A stretch of 64,000 nucleotides of DNA from Rhodobiaceae bacterium (GTDB lineage Bacteria; Pseudomonadota; Alphaproteobacteria; Rhizobiales; Tepidamorphaceae). Positions within the stretch are counted from its first letter, which is position 1. Each line of letters starts with the position of its first letter. The position numbers and the translations under genes are program-made. Below the pieces are notes generated by a model. The model had not been told where the DNA came from, did no database searches, and saw nothing but the letters and a program-made list of their open reading frames with translations. The stretch lies in assembly GCA_020637895.1 (NCBI GenBank), contig JACKJP010000002.1:744001-808000 (forward strand), given 5' to 3'. Shown one piece after another: positions 1 through 9,754 of this stretch.

Positions 1-678
1 ATTGCGCTTCCGGCCATCGCCATGTCGTTCAGTCAGTCGGCGATATTCGGCCTCGCCGCAGGCAGCGTCGCGGCGCTGGCGACGATGGTCGTCGGACGCA
101 TCGCTGTCTACGGCCTCGCCGCAGCAATCATGGTGCTGGCCGCCGAGGCGCCGCTGATTTTCAAGGTCATGCCCGGCATTGCCGGAGACTTTCTCGTCAG
201 CGCGGCAGGCGGCGGCGGCGCGGGGGAAAGGCTGGTCATCTGGGAGGCTTTCGCCGAAAGCATCTACCAGAAGCCGATACTTGGCTGGGGCGCGGATGCG
301 GGCCGGTTCTTCGGCCGCGAGGGAATTCCCGCCGAGCATGTGCCGACCGGCTGGCCGGATGCGATCTGGCATCATCCGCATAACGGGTTTCTCCAGGGCT
401 GGGTCGACTTTGGAATCTTCGGCGGCTTTGCCGTCGGCGCGATCTTCGCGGCGGCGGCGCTGGCGATTGCCAGGCTACCCGCTCCGCTAAGGCCATCGGC
501 GCTCGGCTGTCTCGCCGCAAGCGCAGCGGTCACGCTCGTCAGCCACGGGCTATGGCAAACCTGGTCGTTGATGCTGATGGGGCTAGCGGCCGCGTTGTTC
601 GTCTGGCTGGCAAAGACCATCACGCTGGAGCGCGGCCTTGCCGACGCGCTCAGTAAGGCCGACCGTCCTTGTGCGTGA
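1..678 (+). CDS. O-antigen ligase / polymerase family membrane protein, C-terminal part
   Basis: The reading frame is open from base 1, so the gene starts outside the window and only about 225 C-terminal residues are seen. Hydrophobic segments flank a periplasmic loop containing HPHNGFLQ (about 373-396), the signature of the Wzy_C O-antigen ligase/polymerase family, together with an upstream AFAESIYQKPILGWG segment typical of these proteins. Such proteins join or polymerise lipid-linked glycans on the periplasmic face of the inner membrane, which fits the glycan genes that follow. Ligase and polymerase cannot be told apart from this fragment. Its 3' end overlaps the convergent cupin gene by 29 bases. 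Confidence 0.8.
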   Translation: MALPAIAMSFSQSAIFGLAAGSVAALATMVVGRIAVYGLAAAIMVLAAEAPLIFKVMPGIAGDFLVSAAGGGGAGERLVIWEAFAESIYQKPILGWGADAGRFFGREGIPAEHVPTGWPDAIWHHPHNGFLQGWVDFGIFGGFAVGAIFAAAALAIARLPAPLRPSALGCLAASAAVTLVSHGLWQTWSLMLMGLAAALFVWLAKTITLERGLADALSKADRPCA

Positions 679-1132
679 AAATCCAGCCCGACGGCCCCAT
701 AACGGCCTGGATATCGTCGTTCGGATAGGACCCCTCGTCTCCTGGCGTGCGGTCGCCCATTTCCAGATAGATGACGTCGTCAGCGGTTCGATTGACAAGC
801 TGGTGGGCGACACCGCCCGCGGGGAAACCGGCACACATTCCTGGTGAGAGCTGAACCTCGCCCTGATCGGTGACCAGCACCGGGTCTCCCTGGAGGATAT
901 AGACGAATTCGTCCTGCCGGCTGTGACGGTGCAGGAGAGCCGATTCGCCGCCTGGTGCGAGCCGGGTCAGGTTGACGCCGAAATTCTTCAAACCGAACAG
1001 GTCGCCGAGCGGACGCTTCTCGCGCCTTGCCATGCGACTGAAGAATGGCTCGGGATAATTCGATGGCTTCACGCGCGGCGCAGCGTCGGCGGCGCGTATG
1101 GCGAGTGGATTTTCGGTGCTCTTCTCGGACAT
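650..1132 (-). CDS. Cupin-domain protein
   Basis: A 160-residue single-domain cupin. H68, H70 and E75 in the first cupin motif (LLHRHSRQDEFVYILQG) and H110 in the second (FPAGGVAHQLVN) form the usual metal-ligand set. Proteins of this size and layout are commonly annotated as cupins of unknown function, or as mannose-6-phosphate-isomerase-like sugar-binding proteins. No substrate can be assigned. It follows the LtrA-family gene on the same strand after a 24-base gap, and its 3' end overlaps the convergent O-antigen ligase gene. Confidence 0.85.
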   Translation of the reverse strand: MSEKSTENPLAIRAADAAPRVKPSNYPEPFFSRMARREKRPLGDLFGLKNFGVNLTRLAPGGESALLHRHSRQDEFVYILQGDPVLVTDQGEVQLSPGMCAGFPAGGVAHQLVNRTADDVIYLEMGDRTPGDEGSYPNDDIQAVMGPSGWIFTHKDGRPY

Positions 1133-1156
1133 GCAGGCTTTTCCCGAAGGCTCCCA

Positions 1157-2359
1157 TCAATGGGCGTCGCGCAGCGAGGCGAGCGAAAGATATTCCCACA
1201 CCGCTACGGCGACCAGCAGGACGCAGACGATAGCGGCAAGAAGCAGCACGGAAAAGAAGCCGGATGCTGCGAATATGACGGCAAGGCCGAGGAGTCCCGC
1301 GATGTGTGAAAGGGGCGGGCGGCCGGATATGACGCCCTTGAACCAGAGATTTCCGGCCATGAAGATCGCCGGGCCGCCGACCAGCGCCGCTGCCGTCCCG
1401 GCGCCGGCGAGCGCATCAGGACGGGCGAGCGTGAAGTCGGCCGCCACCGCGGTGACCAGAATGCCCGCGACGATGGGGATATGGGCATAAGTGTAGGCGG
1501 CGCGCGCCACGCTGCCGGGGTCTTGAGCCCCCTCGATCAGATGTGCGCCGCGTTCGTGGCCGAACCGGAAATAGATCCACCAAAGCGCGATGGTCGTCAG
1601 GAATGAGATGGCGAAGGCGGTCATCAGGGTACCTGTCCATTCGCTTTCGCTGAATATGCGGCCGGTCACCAGGATCGTCTCTCCAAGACAAATGATGACG
1701 AACAGGGCGCAGCGTTCAGCCATATGGGCGCCTGACACGTTCCAGGTCGACGATTCGGATAAGCCGAGGACCGGCACCCAGAAACCCAGCGCCGGCGCGG
1801 CATACTCGATTGCCAGCGCTGCGATCCAGAGCAGCAGGCGCCACTCGTGATGGGCAAATCCGCCAGCGATCCAGAACATGCCGGAAAACACCAGCCACAG
1901 CGTGATGCGAAGGAAGTTCCGGTAGCGCACATCGTCGAAACCACGATTGGCCAGCGTGATGAAAGTGGTCCTCCCGACCTGCATCGCGACATAGGCGCCG
2001 GCGAAGTATAGCCCGCGATCCCCGAAGGCTTCCGGGATCGATGTCGAGAGCACGAGGCCCAGAAACATCATGACGAAGAGCATTGCGCGGGTGGACATGT
2101 GGGCCGGATTCAGCCAGTTCATGGCCCAGGTCGTGTATATCCATACCCACCAGACACCCAGCACCATGAGCAGCGCCTCGGCAACGCCGAGCGGGGTGAA
2201 ATGATGCGCCATCGTGTGTGAGAGCTGGATGATGGTGAATACGAAGACCAGATCGAAAAACAGCTCTATGAACGAGACCTTGCCGTCCTCGCTCTCGCCT
2301 CTGCGGCGAAACAGCCCGCTCTTTCGATGTCCCTCGTTCATGCCTGCCCCCAGCGCCAT
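1157..2359 (-). CDS. Low-temperature-requirement A (LtrA) family membrane protein
   Basis: A 400-residue polytopic membrane protein. Near the N-terminus it has the VSFIELFFDLVFVFTI stretch typical of the LtrA family, and later YAAPALGFWVP and ICLGETILVTG, also recognisable family segments. About a dozen hydrophobic helices follow one another with short loops. LtrA was named from a Listeria growth phenotype in the cold; its biochemical function is not established. The start at 2359 has an in-frame alternative 18 bases downstream. It may be co-transcribed with the cupin gene, and nothing links it clearly to the glycan genes. Confidence 0.85.
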   Translation of the reverse strand: MALGAGMNEGHRKSGLFRRRGESEDGKVSFIELFFDLVFVFTIIQLSHTMAHHFTPLGVAEALLMVLGVWWVWIYTTWAMNWLNPAHMSTRAMLFVMMFLGLVLSTSIPEAFGDRGLYFAGAYVAMQVGRTTFITLANRGFDDVRYRNFLRITLWLVFSGMFWIAGGFAHHEWRLLLWIAALAIEYAAPALGFWVPVLGLSESSTWNVSGAHMAERCALFVIICLGETILVTGRIFSESEWTGTLMTAFAISFLTTIALWWIYFRFGHERGAHLIEGAQDPGSVARAAYTYAHIPIVAGILVTAVAADFTLARPDALAGAGTAAALVGGPAIFMAGNLWFKGVISGRPPLSHIAGLLGLAVIFAASGFFSVLLLAAIVCVLLVAVAVWEYLSLASLRDAH

Positions 2360-2445
2360 CAGCCTGTCAGGCAGACTTCATGACGCCACGGATAAAACGT
2401 CAATCCCGGGATGAAGCCGGAAGATCGGTCCAAGCCGAAAGCGCC

Positions 2446-4326
2446 TCAGATCTTGCCGTTTTCATCTAGCCAGGCGATCACCAGATCGGCAAGCGCCTCA
2501 GCCTCCGCGGTCGTGGTATCGAGGCGGATTTCCGCGAGTTCCGGCGCCTCGTAGGGAGAATCGATGCCGGTGAAGTTCTTCAGCTGGCCCGATTTCGCCT
2601 TGGCATAGAGGCCCTTTGGATCGCGCGCGGCGCACACATCGATCGGCGTATCGATGAACACTTCCACGAACTCTCCCGGCTCCATCCGTTCGCGCGCAAG
2701 ACGCCTCTCAGACCGGAAAGGCGAGATGAAGGAAACCAGCGTGATCAGCCCGGCATCGGCGAAGAGGCGGGCGACTTCCGCAACGCGGCGGATATTCTCC
2801 ACCCGGTCGGCATCGGTAAAACCGAGATCGCGATTCAGCCCGTGCCGGACATTGTCTCCGTCGAGCAGATGGGTGTGGCGGCCCCGGCCGTGAAGTTTCT
2901 TCTCCACGATATTGGCGATGGTCGACTTGCCGGACCCGGAAAGGCCGGTAAACCAGAGAACGACAGGCTGTTGGCCCTTCAGCGACGCCTTGGCCTGGCG
3001 GCCCGTATCGAGAGCCTGCCAATGTATGTTCGTCGCCCGCCGCAGGGCAAAATCGATCATGCCGGCGCCAACCGTCAGATTGGTCAGGCGATCGATCAGA
3101 ATGAACGAACCGGTCTGCCGGTTGTCGGCATACGGATCGAAGGCAACGGGCTCGGCGAGCGAGATATTGCAGACACCGATATCGTTGAGCTCGAGTGTCT
3201 TGGCGGCTTCATGGCCGAAGCTCTCCACATCGACGCGATACTTGATCTCGGTGACGCTGGCAGGAATTTCGCGCGGGCCGATCTTCAGCAGATAGGGCCT
3301 GCCCGGCAGCAGCGCGGAATCGTTCATCCATATGAGATGGGCGGCAAACTGGTCGGCGACTTCCGGGCGGCTGGCGGCATCGACGAGCATGTCGCCGCGG
3401 GAAATGTCGATCTCGTCGGCGAGCACGATGGTCACAGCCTCTCCGGCCTCGGCTTGCGGCAGGTCGTCGCCCTGGGCAACGATGCGCGAGACTGTCGTGA
3501 CCTTGCCGGATGCGGCAACGGCAATCTGCTGTCCGGGCCGGACCGAGCCGCCGGCAAGCGTTCCGCAATAGCCGCGGAAATCGGCGTCGGGACGATTCAC
3601 CCATTGGACCGGAAAGCGCAGGTGAGGGGCAGCGTCGCGCCCTCCGGCCGGCACCGTTTCCAGATGTTCCAGCACGGTTGGGCCTTCATACCAGCTCATG
3701 TGGGCACTTTTGGCGGTCACGTTATCGCCAAGCTTCGCGGACACCGGAATGACGGCAAGACTTTCGAATCCGAGGTCGGCGGCGAGCGCGCGAAACGCTC
3801 CGGCAATCTCGTCGAACCTTTCGCGGCTGTAGCCGACAAGGTCCATCTTGTTGACCGCCAGCACAACGTGGCGGATGCCCAGAAGCGCCGTGATATAGGC
3901 ATGCCTGCGGGTCTGACGCATGAGACCCTGGCGCGCGTCAACCAGAAGCAGCGCCAGATCGGCTGTCGAGGCACCCGTCGCCATGTTGCGCGTATACTGT
4001 TCATGGCCGGGCGTGTCGGCGACGATGAACTTGCGCTTCTCGGTGGCGAAATAGCGATAGGCCACATCGATGGTGATGCCCTGCTCCCGCTCCGCTTCCA
4101 GGCCGTCTACGAGGAGCGCAAAATCGACATCCGTTCCTGCCGTGCCGAACCGCGCGGAATCGGATTGCAGCGACGTCAGCTGGTCTTCGAAGAGCAGCTG
4201 GGAATCATAGAGCAACCTGCCAATCAGCGTTGACTTGCCGTCGTCGACGCTGCCGCAGGTCAGGAAGCGAAGCAGGTCCTTCTGCTCCTGGGCTGCAAGG
4301 AATGTCTGAAGCGTGGCCGTATCCAT
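2446..4326 (-). CDS. cysNC: Bifunctional sulfate adenylyltransferase subunit 1 / adenylylsulfate kinase
   Basis: A 626-residue fusion. The N-terminal part is the GTPase subunit of ATP sulfurylase: P-loop GSVDDGKS at 25-32, DTPGH at 104-108, NKMD at 159-162, then EF-Tu-like barrel domains. The C-terminal 180 residues are APS kinase, with P-loop GLSGSGKS at 461-468 followed by the LLDGDNVRHGLNRDLGF signature. With CysD it converts sulfate and ATP to APS and then PAPS, the donor for sulfotransferases. The same fusion is NodQ in rhizobia. The start lies one base after the cysD stop, indicating a translationally coupled pair. No PAPS reductase lies nearby, so context favours sulfation over cysteine synthesis. 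Confidence 0.97.
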   Translation of the reverse strand: MDTATLQTFLAAQEQKDLLRFLTCGSVDDGKSTLIGRLLYDSQLLFEDQLTSLQSDSARFGTAGTDVDFALLVDGLEAEREQGITIDVAYRYFATEKRKFIVADTPGHEQYTRNMATGASTADLALLLVDARQGLMRQTRRHAYITALLGIRHVVLAVNKMDLVGYSRERFDEIAGAFRALAADLGFESLAVIPVSAKLGDNVTAKSAHMSWYEGPTVLEHLETVPAGGRDAAPHLRFPVQWVNRPDADFRGYCGTLAGGSVRPGQQIAVAASGKVTTVSRIVAQGDDLPQAEAGEAVTIVLADEIDISRGDMLVDAASRPEVADQFAAHLIWMNDSALLPGRPYLLKIGPREIPASVTEIKYRVDVESFGHEAAKTLELNDIGVCNISLAEPVAFDPYADNRQTGSFILIDRLTNLTVGAGMIDFALRRATNIHWQALDTGRQAKASLKGQQPVVLWFTGLSGSGKSTIANIVEKKLHGRGRHTHLLDGDNVRHGLNRDLGFTDADRVENIRRVAEVARLFADAGLITLVSFISPFRSERRLARERMEPGEFVEVFIDTPIDVCAARDPKGLYAKAKSGQLKNFTGIDSPYEAPELAEIRLDTTTAEAEALADLVIAWLDENGKI

Positions 4327-4327
4327 G

Positions 4328-5233
4328 TCAGAAATAGCCTTCGCGCTTCTTGCGCTCCATGGAGGCGCCCTGCTCCCTGTCGATCAGGCGGCCAGCGCGC
4401 TCGGACGACCGGACCGCGATCGTCTCGGCAACGATTTCCTGCAAGGTCGTTGCGCCGGATTCCACCGCGGCGGTAAGCGGGTAGCAGCCAAGCGTGCGGA
4501 AGCGCACCATGCGCTGTTGCGGCACTTCGCCGGGTGACAGCGGCAGACGCCCGTCGTCGACCATAATCAGCTGACCGTCGCGTTCGACCACGGGCCGCTC
4601 GGCGGCAAAATAGAGCGGCGGCAACGGGATGTCCTCGGCAAGGATATATTGCCAGATGTCGAGCTCGGTCCAGTTGGAGAGCGGAAACACGCGGATCGAT
4701 TCACCTGGCCTGATGCGCGTGTTGTAGAGATTCCAGAGTTCGGGACGCTGGTTTTTCGGGTCCCAGATCTGCGCGGCATTGCGGAAGGAGAAGACGCGCT
4801 CCTTGGCGCGCGATTTCTCCTCGTCGCGGCGCGCGCCGCCGAACGCGGCATCGAACCGGCGCTTGACCATCGCGGCCTTCAGCGCATCGGTCTTCATGAT
4901 CTGGGTGTAGTTGGACCCGTGTTCGAACGGGTTGATGCCCTGAGCAACGCCTTCGCTGTTCTGCTCGACGATAAGATCGAGCCCGAAACGCCGCACTGTC
5001 TCGTCCCGGAAGGAAATCATTTCGCGGAATTTCCAGCCGGTATCGATATGCATCAGCGGGAAAGGCGGTTTTGCCGGATAGAACGCCTTCATCGCCAGAT
5101 GAAGCATGACGGAAGAGTCCTTGCCGATCGAATAAAGCATGACCGGCCGGGCGAACGACGCCGCGACTTCCCGCATGATGTAGATCGCCTCCGCCTCGAG
5201 GCGCTGAAGATGAGTCAGCGATCGTTCGCGCAA
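4328..5233 (-). CDS. cysD: Sulfate adenylyltransferase subunit 2
   Basis: A 301-residue PP-loop nucleotidyltransferase with SIGKDSS at residues 35-41 and the family ending MERKKREGYF. It catalyses adenylation of sulfate and works with the GTPase subunit encoded immediately downstream. The start is read as TTG at 5233: the N-terminus there (LTHLQRLEAEAIYIMREV) aligns with the usual CysD start, a GAGG ribosome-binding site lies about 8 bases upstream, and the next ATG would remove conserved residues. It heads the two-gene PAPS-forming operon, which lies between the aminotransferase and LtrA genes. Confidence 0.96.
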   Translation of the reverse strand: MRERSLTHLQRLEAEAIYIMREVAASFARPVMLYSIGKDSSVMLHLAMKAFYPAKPPFPLMHIDTGWKFREMISFRDETVRRFGLDLIVEQNSEGVAQGINPFEHGSNYTQIMKTDALKAAMVKRRFDAAFGGARRDEEKSRAKERVFSFRNAAQIWDPKNQRPELWNLYNTRIRPGESIRVFPLSNWTELDIWQYILAEDIPLPPLYFAAERPVVERDGQLIMVDDGRLPLSPGEVPQQRMVRFRTLGCYPLTAAVESGATTLQEIVAETIAVRSSERAGRLIDREQGASMERKKREGYF

Positions 5234-5311
5234 GGGACCGTCCTCAAATCCACCGAATTCAAGAATGCCTTCTAGAGCGTATGCCGCCGTGAGGGAAGGC
5301 GTGAATCGGGG

Positions 5312-6451
5312 TCAGGCCGCTTCGGAAGCAAGCGCTGCGCGCGCAGCATCGATAATGCGGTTCTGCGTCTCTTCTTCGAGATAGGGATGCATCGGCAGGC
5401 TGATGACCTCATCGGCAAGCTTTTCGCAAACCGGCAGGCCGCCCTGGGCGACAGGGAAGCGGCGGTAGGCCGTCTGAACATGCATGGGCTTAGGATAATA
5501 GATCGCCGTGGGGATGCCTTCGGTCTTCAGCTGCTCGGCAAACGCGGCGCGGCGCTCGGCGCTGAGACGGATCGTGTACTGCGCCCACGTCGACACACAT
5601 CCATCCGCGACAACGGGTGTGATGACCTGCGTGCCCAGACCCTCATTATAGCGCTGGGCGACAAGCTGCCGTGCCTCGATCTCGTCCGGGAATATCTCCA
5701 GTTTCTGGAGGAGTACGGCGGCCTGGATCGTGTCGAGGCGCCCGTTCATGCCGATCCGGACATTGTCATATTTGTCGGTGCCCTGACCGTGGTTGCGGAT
5801 CGAGCGAATGATGCCTGCAAGAGCGTCATTGTCGGTAAAGATCGCGCCACCGTCCCCATAGCAGCCGAGCGGCTTGGCGGGGAAGAAACTGGTCGCGGCG
5901 GATTCCCCGATCGACCCGGTCCGGCGCCCCTTATAGGTGCCGCCGAAACCCTGAGCCGTGTCACATAGAAGCCAGAGCCCTTCCTGCGAGCAGATGGGTT
6001 CAATCGCATCGTAGTCGGCCGGCTGGCCAAAAAGATCGACCGCGATCACCCCTACGGGTTTGAGGGTCAGTTCACGCGCCTTCAGGATTGCCTTCTTGAG
6101 GCTTTCCGGATCGAGATTGAACGTATCGGGCAGGCAATCGGCAAAAATTGGCGTCGCCCCGAGCCAGGCGATGACTTCGCCGGTCGCGGCGAATGTGAAG
6201 GAGGGACAGATGATGGCGTCGCCCGGGCCCACGCCCTTGGCCATCAGGATCATGGCGAGCGCGTCCGTCCCGCTGGAGCAGGAGATCGCGTGGGCCGAAC
6301 CGGAAAATTCCGCCAGCTTCTCTTCCAGCTCAGTCACTTCCGGCCCCATGACATAGGCGCCGTGATTGACGACTTTCAGAATGGCTTCATCGACCCGGTC
6401 TCCCAGCCTGCGGCGCTGCGCGCCAAGATCGATGAAGGGAAGCTGGCTCAT
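5312..6451 (-). CDS. DegT/DnrJ/EryC1/StrS family PLP-dependent sugar aminotransferase
   Basis: About 379 residues from the ATG at 6451; a GTG nine bases upstream is a possible alternative start. Fold-type I aminotransferase of nucleotide sugars: SSGTDA in the N-terminal third, LLCDTAQGFGG with the PLP-binding Asp, and the PLP-Lys in FFPAKPLGCYGDGGA at about K193. The sequence resembles WbpE/WlbC-type enzymes, which aminate UDP-3-keto-GlcNAc-uronic acid, but no matching WbpA/WbpB pair lies beside it, so the substrate is uncertain. It sits 78 bases upstream of cysD on the same strand and probably supplies an amino sugar for the surface glycan. Confidence 0.92.
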   Translation of the reverse strand: MSQLPFIDLGAQRRRLGDRVDEAILKVVNHGAYVMGPEVTELEEKLAEFSGSAHAISCSSGTDALAMILMAKGVGPGDAIICPSFTFAATGEVIAWLGATPIFADCLPDTFNLDPESLKKAILKARELTLKPVGVIAVDLFGQPADYDAIEPICSQEGLWLLCDTAQGFGGTYKGRRTGSIGESAATSFFPAKPLGCYGDGGAIFTDNDALAGIIRSIRNHGQGTDKYDNVRIGMNGRLDTIQAAVLLQKLEIFPDEIEARQLVAQRYNEGLGTQVITPVVADGCVSTWAQYTIRLSAERRAAFAEQLKTEGIPTAIYYPKPMHVQTAYRRFPVAQGGLPVCEKLADEVISLPMHPYLEEETQNRIIDAARAALASEAA

Positions 6452-6626
6452 GCTGGTCACTCTCTAAATGGGAAGGCCCGATGCTCAGGCTTGCAGACAG
6501 CTTCTTGCCACAGAGAAGGTGCGGCCCGCCAGACACTTGATATTTCCCAATGTGTCCATCATTGCAGCCATGTGGCGCGGCTTTCGGTCCAGATCCGACG
6601 TGTCGGGAACACATCGCCGCAAGAGG

Positions 6627-7529
6627 CTATTTCGTTTTCGCAGCGCCTTCTGTTTCAGGCTGCACCGCGCGGCAATCGGTTGGCGTCGAGCATTCGTCAA
6701 AGCGGACATAGTCGATCTCAACGGCCTGCTCCGCCGACCCATAATTGACGAGCACGATAGGCCGCACATAGCGCGTTCCAGGACGGAACGTCGTATGGGT
6801 CCTGTTGCCTTCACCGGTAATGAAACCGCTGCGCTGTTGCCAGTCATCAAGCGTAGAGAGGGCTTCCTGCATGGCGAAATACCGGTGCGTGCCCGGCGCA
6901 TCGGTCTGAAGCTTTCCATCTGCGTCATATGTGGCAACGCCTGCATTGACGCGGCTCGCGTGAGACTTGTCCGTCGCAACGCTTCGCAGACCTATTTCCA
7001 TTCGGTAGAGCTTGGAGGTATCAACGCGATAGCGATCCGCGGAAATCAGCTGGGCCCGCCCCTCCACAAAAAGGACAGAGCGTTCGTCGACCCGCCGGAA
7101 TTCGTAACGCTCCCCGTCGGACTGGGTGAACGGCTTGCCGTTAACCTGGACAAATCCGCTGTCCGGGCCGTCGAAATCCGACATCACCGGCCCCTCGAGA
7201 TGCAGACCCGTATCCCGCATTGAAAACACGATGACAGGGATAGCGACGGCGCAGGCCACCAGCGCCGCGCTCGCCCAGCCTATCCAGCGGCGCGAACCGC
7301 CGTGCCTGGCCGCCGCTATAGCAGACGGAGGCGGCGCCACGGCAGCTTCCACCCGGGCGATCGCCGCCTCGATCCTGTCCACCGCACCCGGGCGCTCCGA
7401 GCTTGCCAGCGCAGCGGTCTCCGTGATGAACGCACGCGCTCGCGCGTACAATTTTCCCCGTCCCTGAATATCGTCAGGCGGAAGGCGATCGACCGCTGCG
7501 CGGATAATGGATTCGTAGTCTGCGCTCAT
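6627..7529 (-). CDS. Membrane-anchored protein of unknown function
   Basis: About 300 residues from the ATG at 7529, which has GGAAAG upstream; the ATG at 7556 lacks a ribosome-binding site. The N-terminal 40 residues (DYESIIRAAVDRL ... LYARARAFI) resemble a short domain seen at the start of many alphaproteobacterial proteins. A proline/alanine linker follows, then one hydrophobic helix (WIGWASAALVACAVAIPVIV), then about 200 residues that should lie in the periplasm and include two cysteines near the C-terminus. No enzymatic motif is visible. It is divergent from the dehydratase gene at 7794, from which a short AT-rich region separates it. Confidence 0.7.
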   Translation of the reverse strand: MSADYESIIRAAVDRLPPDDIQGRGKLYARARAFITETAALASSERPGAVDRIEAAIARVEAAVAPPPSAIAAARHGGSRRWIGWASAALVACAVAIPVIVFSMRDTGLHLEGPVMSDFDGPDSGFVQVNGKPFTQSDGERYEFRRVDERSVLFVEGRAQLISADRYRVDTSKLYRMEIGLRSVATDKSHASRVNAGVATYDADGKLQTDAPGTHRYFAMQEALSTLDDWQQRSGFITGEGNRTHTTFRPGTRYVRPIVLVNYGSAEQAVEIDYVRFDECSTPTDCRAVQPETEGAAKTK

Positions 7530-7793
7530 GCTCTGCTTTCCGAGCCGCCGTGACATCGTTGGGCAATCATATCATCTCCCCGGAACGACCCGCCAGCCTC
7601 CGGGAGACGCCTCCGCAGCATCTTCCAGATCAATATAAAACCTTCAAATCAAAGTAAATTCTAATAAATTTCGTCTATTTGTCGCACGTATGTGCAATGT
7701 CGATCGCCGAAGGCTCAAAATCCGGGTGCAAGTCTTGCTGCGCTCTTGACCGCCTGTATAAATCAGCTGTCGGGTAAAGGAAGGCGATTCGAT

Positions 7794-9716
7794 TTGAGGT
7801 TCAAAATAGTCCCGAACCGACTTGCGGCATTTGCATACGATCTGACCGCCACGATGATTGCCGTCGCGCTTGCATTCGCGGCGCGTCTTGGGGTGGACGG
7901 ACTGCCGGAGGCTGGCGCTCTCTTTCGCATGGTTGGCGCCTTCGTGGTCGTTGCCGTGGTTATCTATCCGCTGAGCCGGATGTACAACGCATCCTGGCGC
8001 TATACGTCCCTGCGCGAACTCAGCGCGATCATTCGCGGCGTTACGCTGACGGTTCTGTCCGCGGTCCTCGTGATCTTCATGTTCGATCGTGCGCTACCGC
8101 TGCCGCGTACGGTTCCCGTGATTGCGTGGTTCTTCCTCATCGTCTGCCTCGGCGCCGGTCGGCTTGCGCTCAGGGAAATTCGCGAGTTCGGCAAGGGAGA
8201 GACGCTGCTACCCCGTTTCAGGCGCGCAGCCGGGGTCCAAACCGGCGGGCGGCGTCCGGTACTGCTTTACGGTTTCGGTGACGATGCGGAGCTTTTCATC
8301 CGTTCGGCCGAGAACAAGCGGCGTTCATCGGATCACCAGCCGATCGCAATCGTCGATGACCATCCCAAGAACTGGGGCCGTCAACTGCGCGGCGTACCGG
8401 TTATCGGCCCGCTAGAGCAGCTGCCTGAGAAGATCGGCCGGCTCAATCCCAGGCCTGAACGTCTGATCATCATGAACGATCTGATGGTCAGGCCGACCTT
8501 CCGCGCCTCGATGCAGCAGCTTCTTACTATCGCAGAAAAGGCCGGGATAGAAGCTGCGCGTTTCACCGGCGTGGGTGACCTGATTTCGCCGGTCGGAGAC
8601 GGGGCCGGCGAAATTCGCGCGATCGACACAGAGGCGGTTCTGCACCGCTCCAGCGTGATGCTCGACCTGTCCGGCATCGAACAGATGATCAGGGGCAATA
8701 CTGTTCTGATTACCGGCGCAGGCGGCTCGATCGGGTCCGAAATCGCCCGTCAGATCGCCCCGCTGAGGCCAGACCGGATCGTCCTTCTGGAGAACAGCGA
8801 ATTCGCACTCTACCGCATCGACATGGAAATGCGGGCGGCGGCCGGTGAAAGCGTCATCGAACCTGTTCTGTGCGACATCAAGGAGGCAGAGGCGATCCGC
8901 CGGATATTCGCGCAGTACCGGCCGGATGTCGTGTTCCACGCGGCCGCGCTCAAGCATGTGCCGCTGGTGGAAATGAACCCGCTTGAAGGCATACGCACCA
9001 ATATTTTCGGTACGCTCAACGTGGCGCGCGCTTCCGTCGAAGCCCGTGTTCAGGCCTTCGTACAGATTTCGACGGACAAGGCCGTGCGCCCCTCCAATGT
9101 CATGGGGGCGACAAAGCGTCTTGGCGAAATGATCTGCCAGGGGCTTGATGTGGAGAGCGCCGAAACGCGCTTCATTGCAGTCCGGTTCGGCAACGTTCTC
9201 GGATCGACGGGGTCGGTTGTTCCGCTGTTTCGCCGGCAGATTGCCCAGGGCGGTCCGGTCACGGTGACCTCGCCGGAGGTCACACGCTACTTCATGACCA
9301 TCCAGGAAGCGGTGCAACTCGTTCTCAAGGCCTCGGCCCACAGCATTTCCAGACCGGACATGCGCGGCAAAATCTTCGTCCTCGACATGGGTGATCCGGT
9401 CCACATCATCGAGCTTGCCAGAAAGATGATCCGTTTGGAGGGGCTGGAGCCCGGGCGTGACGTCGAGATCCGGTTCATCGGTCTTCGGCCGGGCGAAAAA
9501 ATGCACGAGGAGCTGTTCGATCCGGTTGACGAAATGGCCGTGCAGGAAACCGACGGCCTGACGGTCATTGAAGCTGCGGGCGGCCGCTTCCACGATCTTG
9601 AACGGCAGCTCGACCTGCTGGCCAAGGCCGTGGCGGGACGCAATGCGCCGCTTGCTCTGGATCTTCTTCGGTCGGCGATTGCCGGCAGTTCCGACCGAAT
9701 GTCCGAACGGGCCTGA
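7794..9716 (+). CDS. Membrane-bound nucleotide-sugar 4,6-dehydratase, PglF/FlaA1/CapD family
   Basis: About 640 residues from a TTG at 7794 preceded by GGAAGG; the frame can be extended to a GTG at 7692, but that extension has no family-like sequence. Four hydrophobic helices at the N-terminus are followed by a first nucleotide-binding domain (LLYGFGDDAELFIRSAENK) and the catalytic SDR domain, with GAGGSIGSE at 308-316 and ISTDKAVRPSNVMGATKR. These enzymes make UDP-4-keto-6-deoxy-GlcNAc from UDP-GlcNAc. The PglE-type aminotransferase and PglC-type transferase of the opposing operon would use such a product, giving a bacillosamine-like route. Confidence 0.93.
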   Translation: MRFKIVPNRLAAFAYDLTATMIAVALAFAARLGVDGLPEAGALFRMVGAFVVVAVVIYPLSRMYNASWRYTSLRELSAIIRGVTLTVLSAVLVIFMFDRALPLPRTVPVIAWFFLIVCLGAGRLALREIREFGKGETLLPRFRRAAGVQTGGRRPVLLYGFGDDAELFIRSAENKRRSSDHQPIAIVDDHPKNWGRQLRGVPVIGPLEQLPEKIGRLNPRPERLIIMNDLMVRPTFRASMQQLLTIAEKAGIEAARFTGVGDLISPVGDGAGEIRAIDTEAVLHRSSVMLDLSGIEQMIRGNTVLITGAGGSIGSEIARQIAPLRPDRIVLLENSEFALYRIDMEMRAAAGESVIEPVLCDIKEAEAIRRIFAQYRPDVVFHAAALKHVPLVEMNPLEGIRTNIFGTLNVARASVEARVQAFVQISTDKAVRPSNVMGATKRLGEMICQGLDVESAETRFIAVRFGNVLGSTGSVVPLFRRQIAQGGPVTVTSPEVTRYFMTIQEAVQLVLKASAHSISRPDMRGKIFVLDMGDPVHIIELARKMIRLEGLEPGRDVEIRFIGLRPGEKMHEELFDPVDEMAVQETDGLTVIEAAGGRFHDLERQLDLLAKAVAGRNAPLALDLLRSAIAGSSDRMSERA

Positions 9717-9754
9717 TCTGAGTCGGCGCATCGCCTGCCGCAGTAAATTCCCGA

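Noticed and set aside
2842..4233. A 463-codon open frame on the plus strand over cysNC
   Set aside because: Antisense shadow of cysNC, whose motifs are unambiguous; no ribosome-binding site or family match.
7684..7695. GCAC-GTAT-GTGC inverted repeat before the dehydratase gene
   Set aside because: Arms of only 4 bases with no extension; too short to call an operator.
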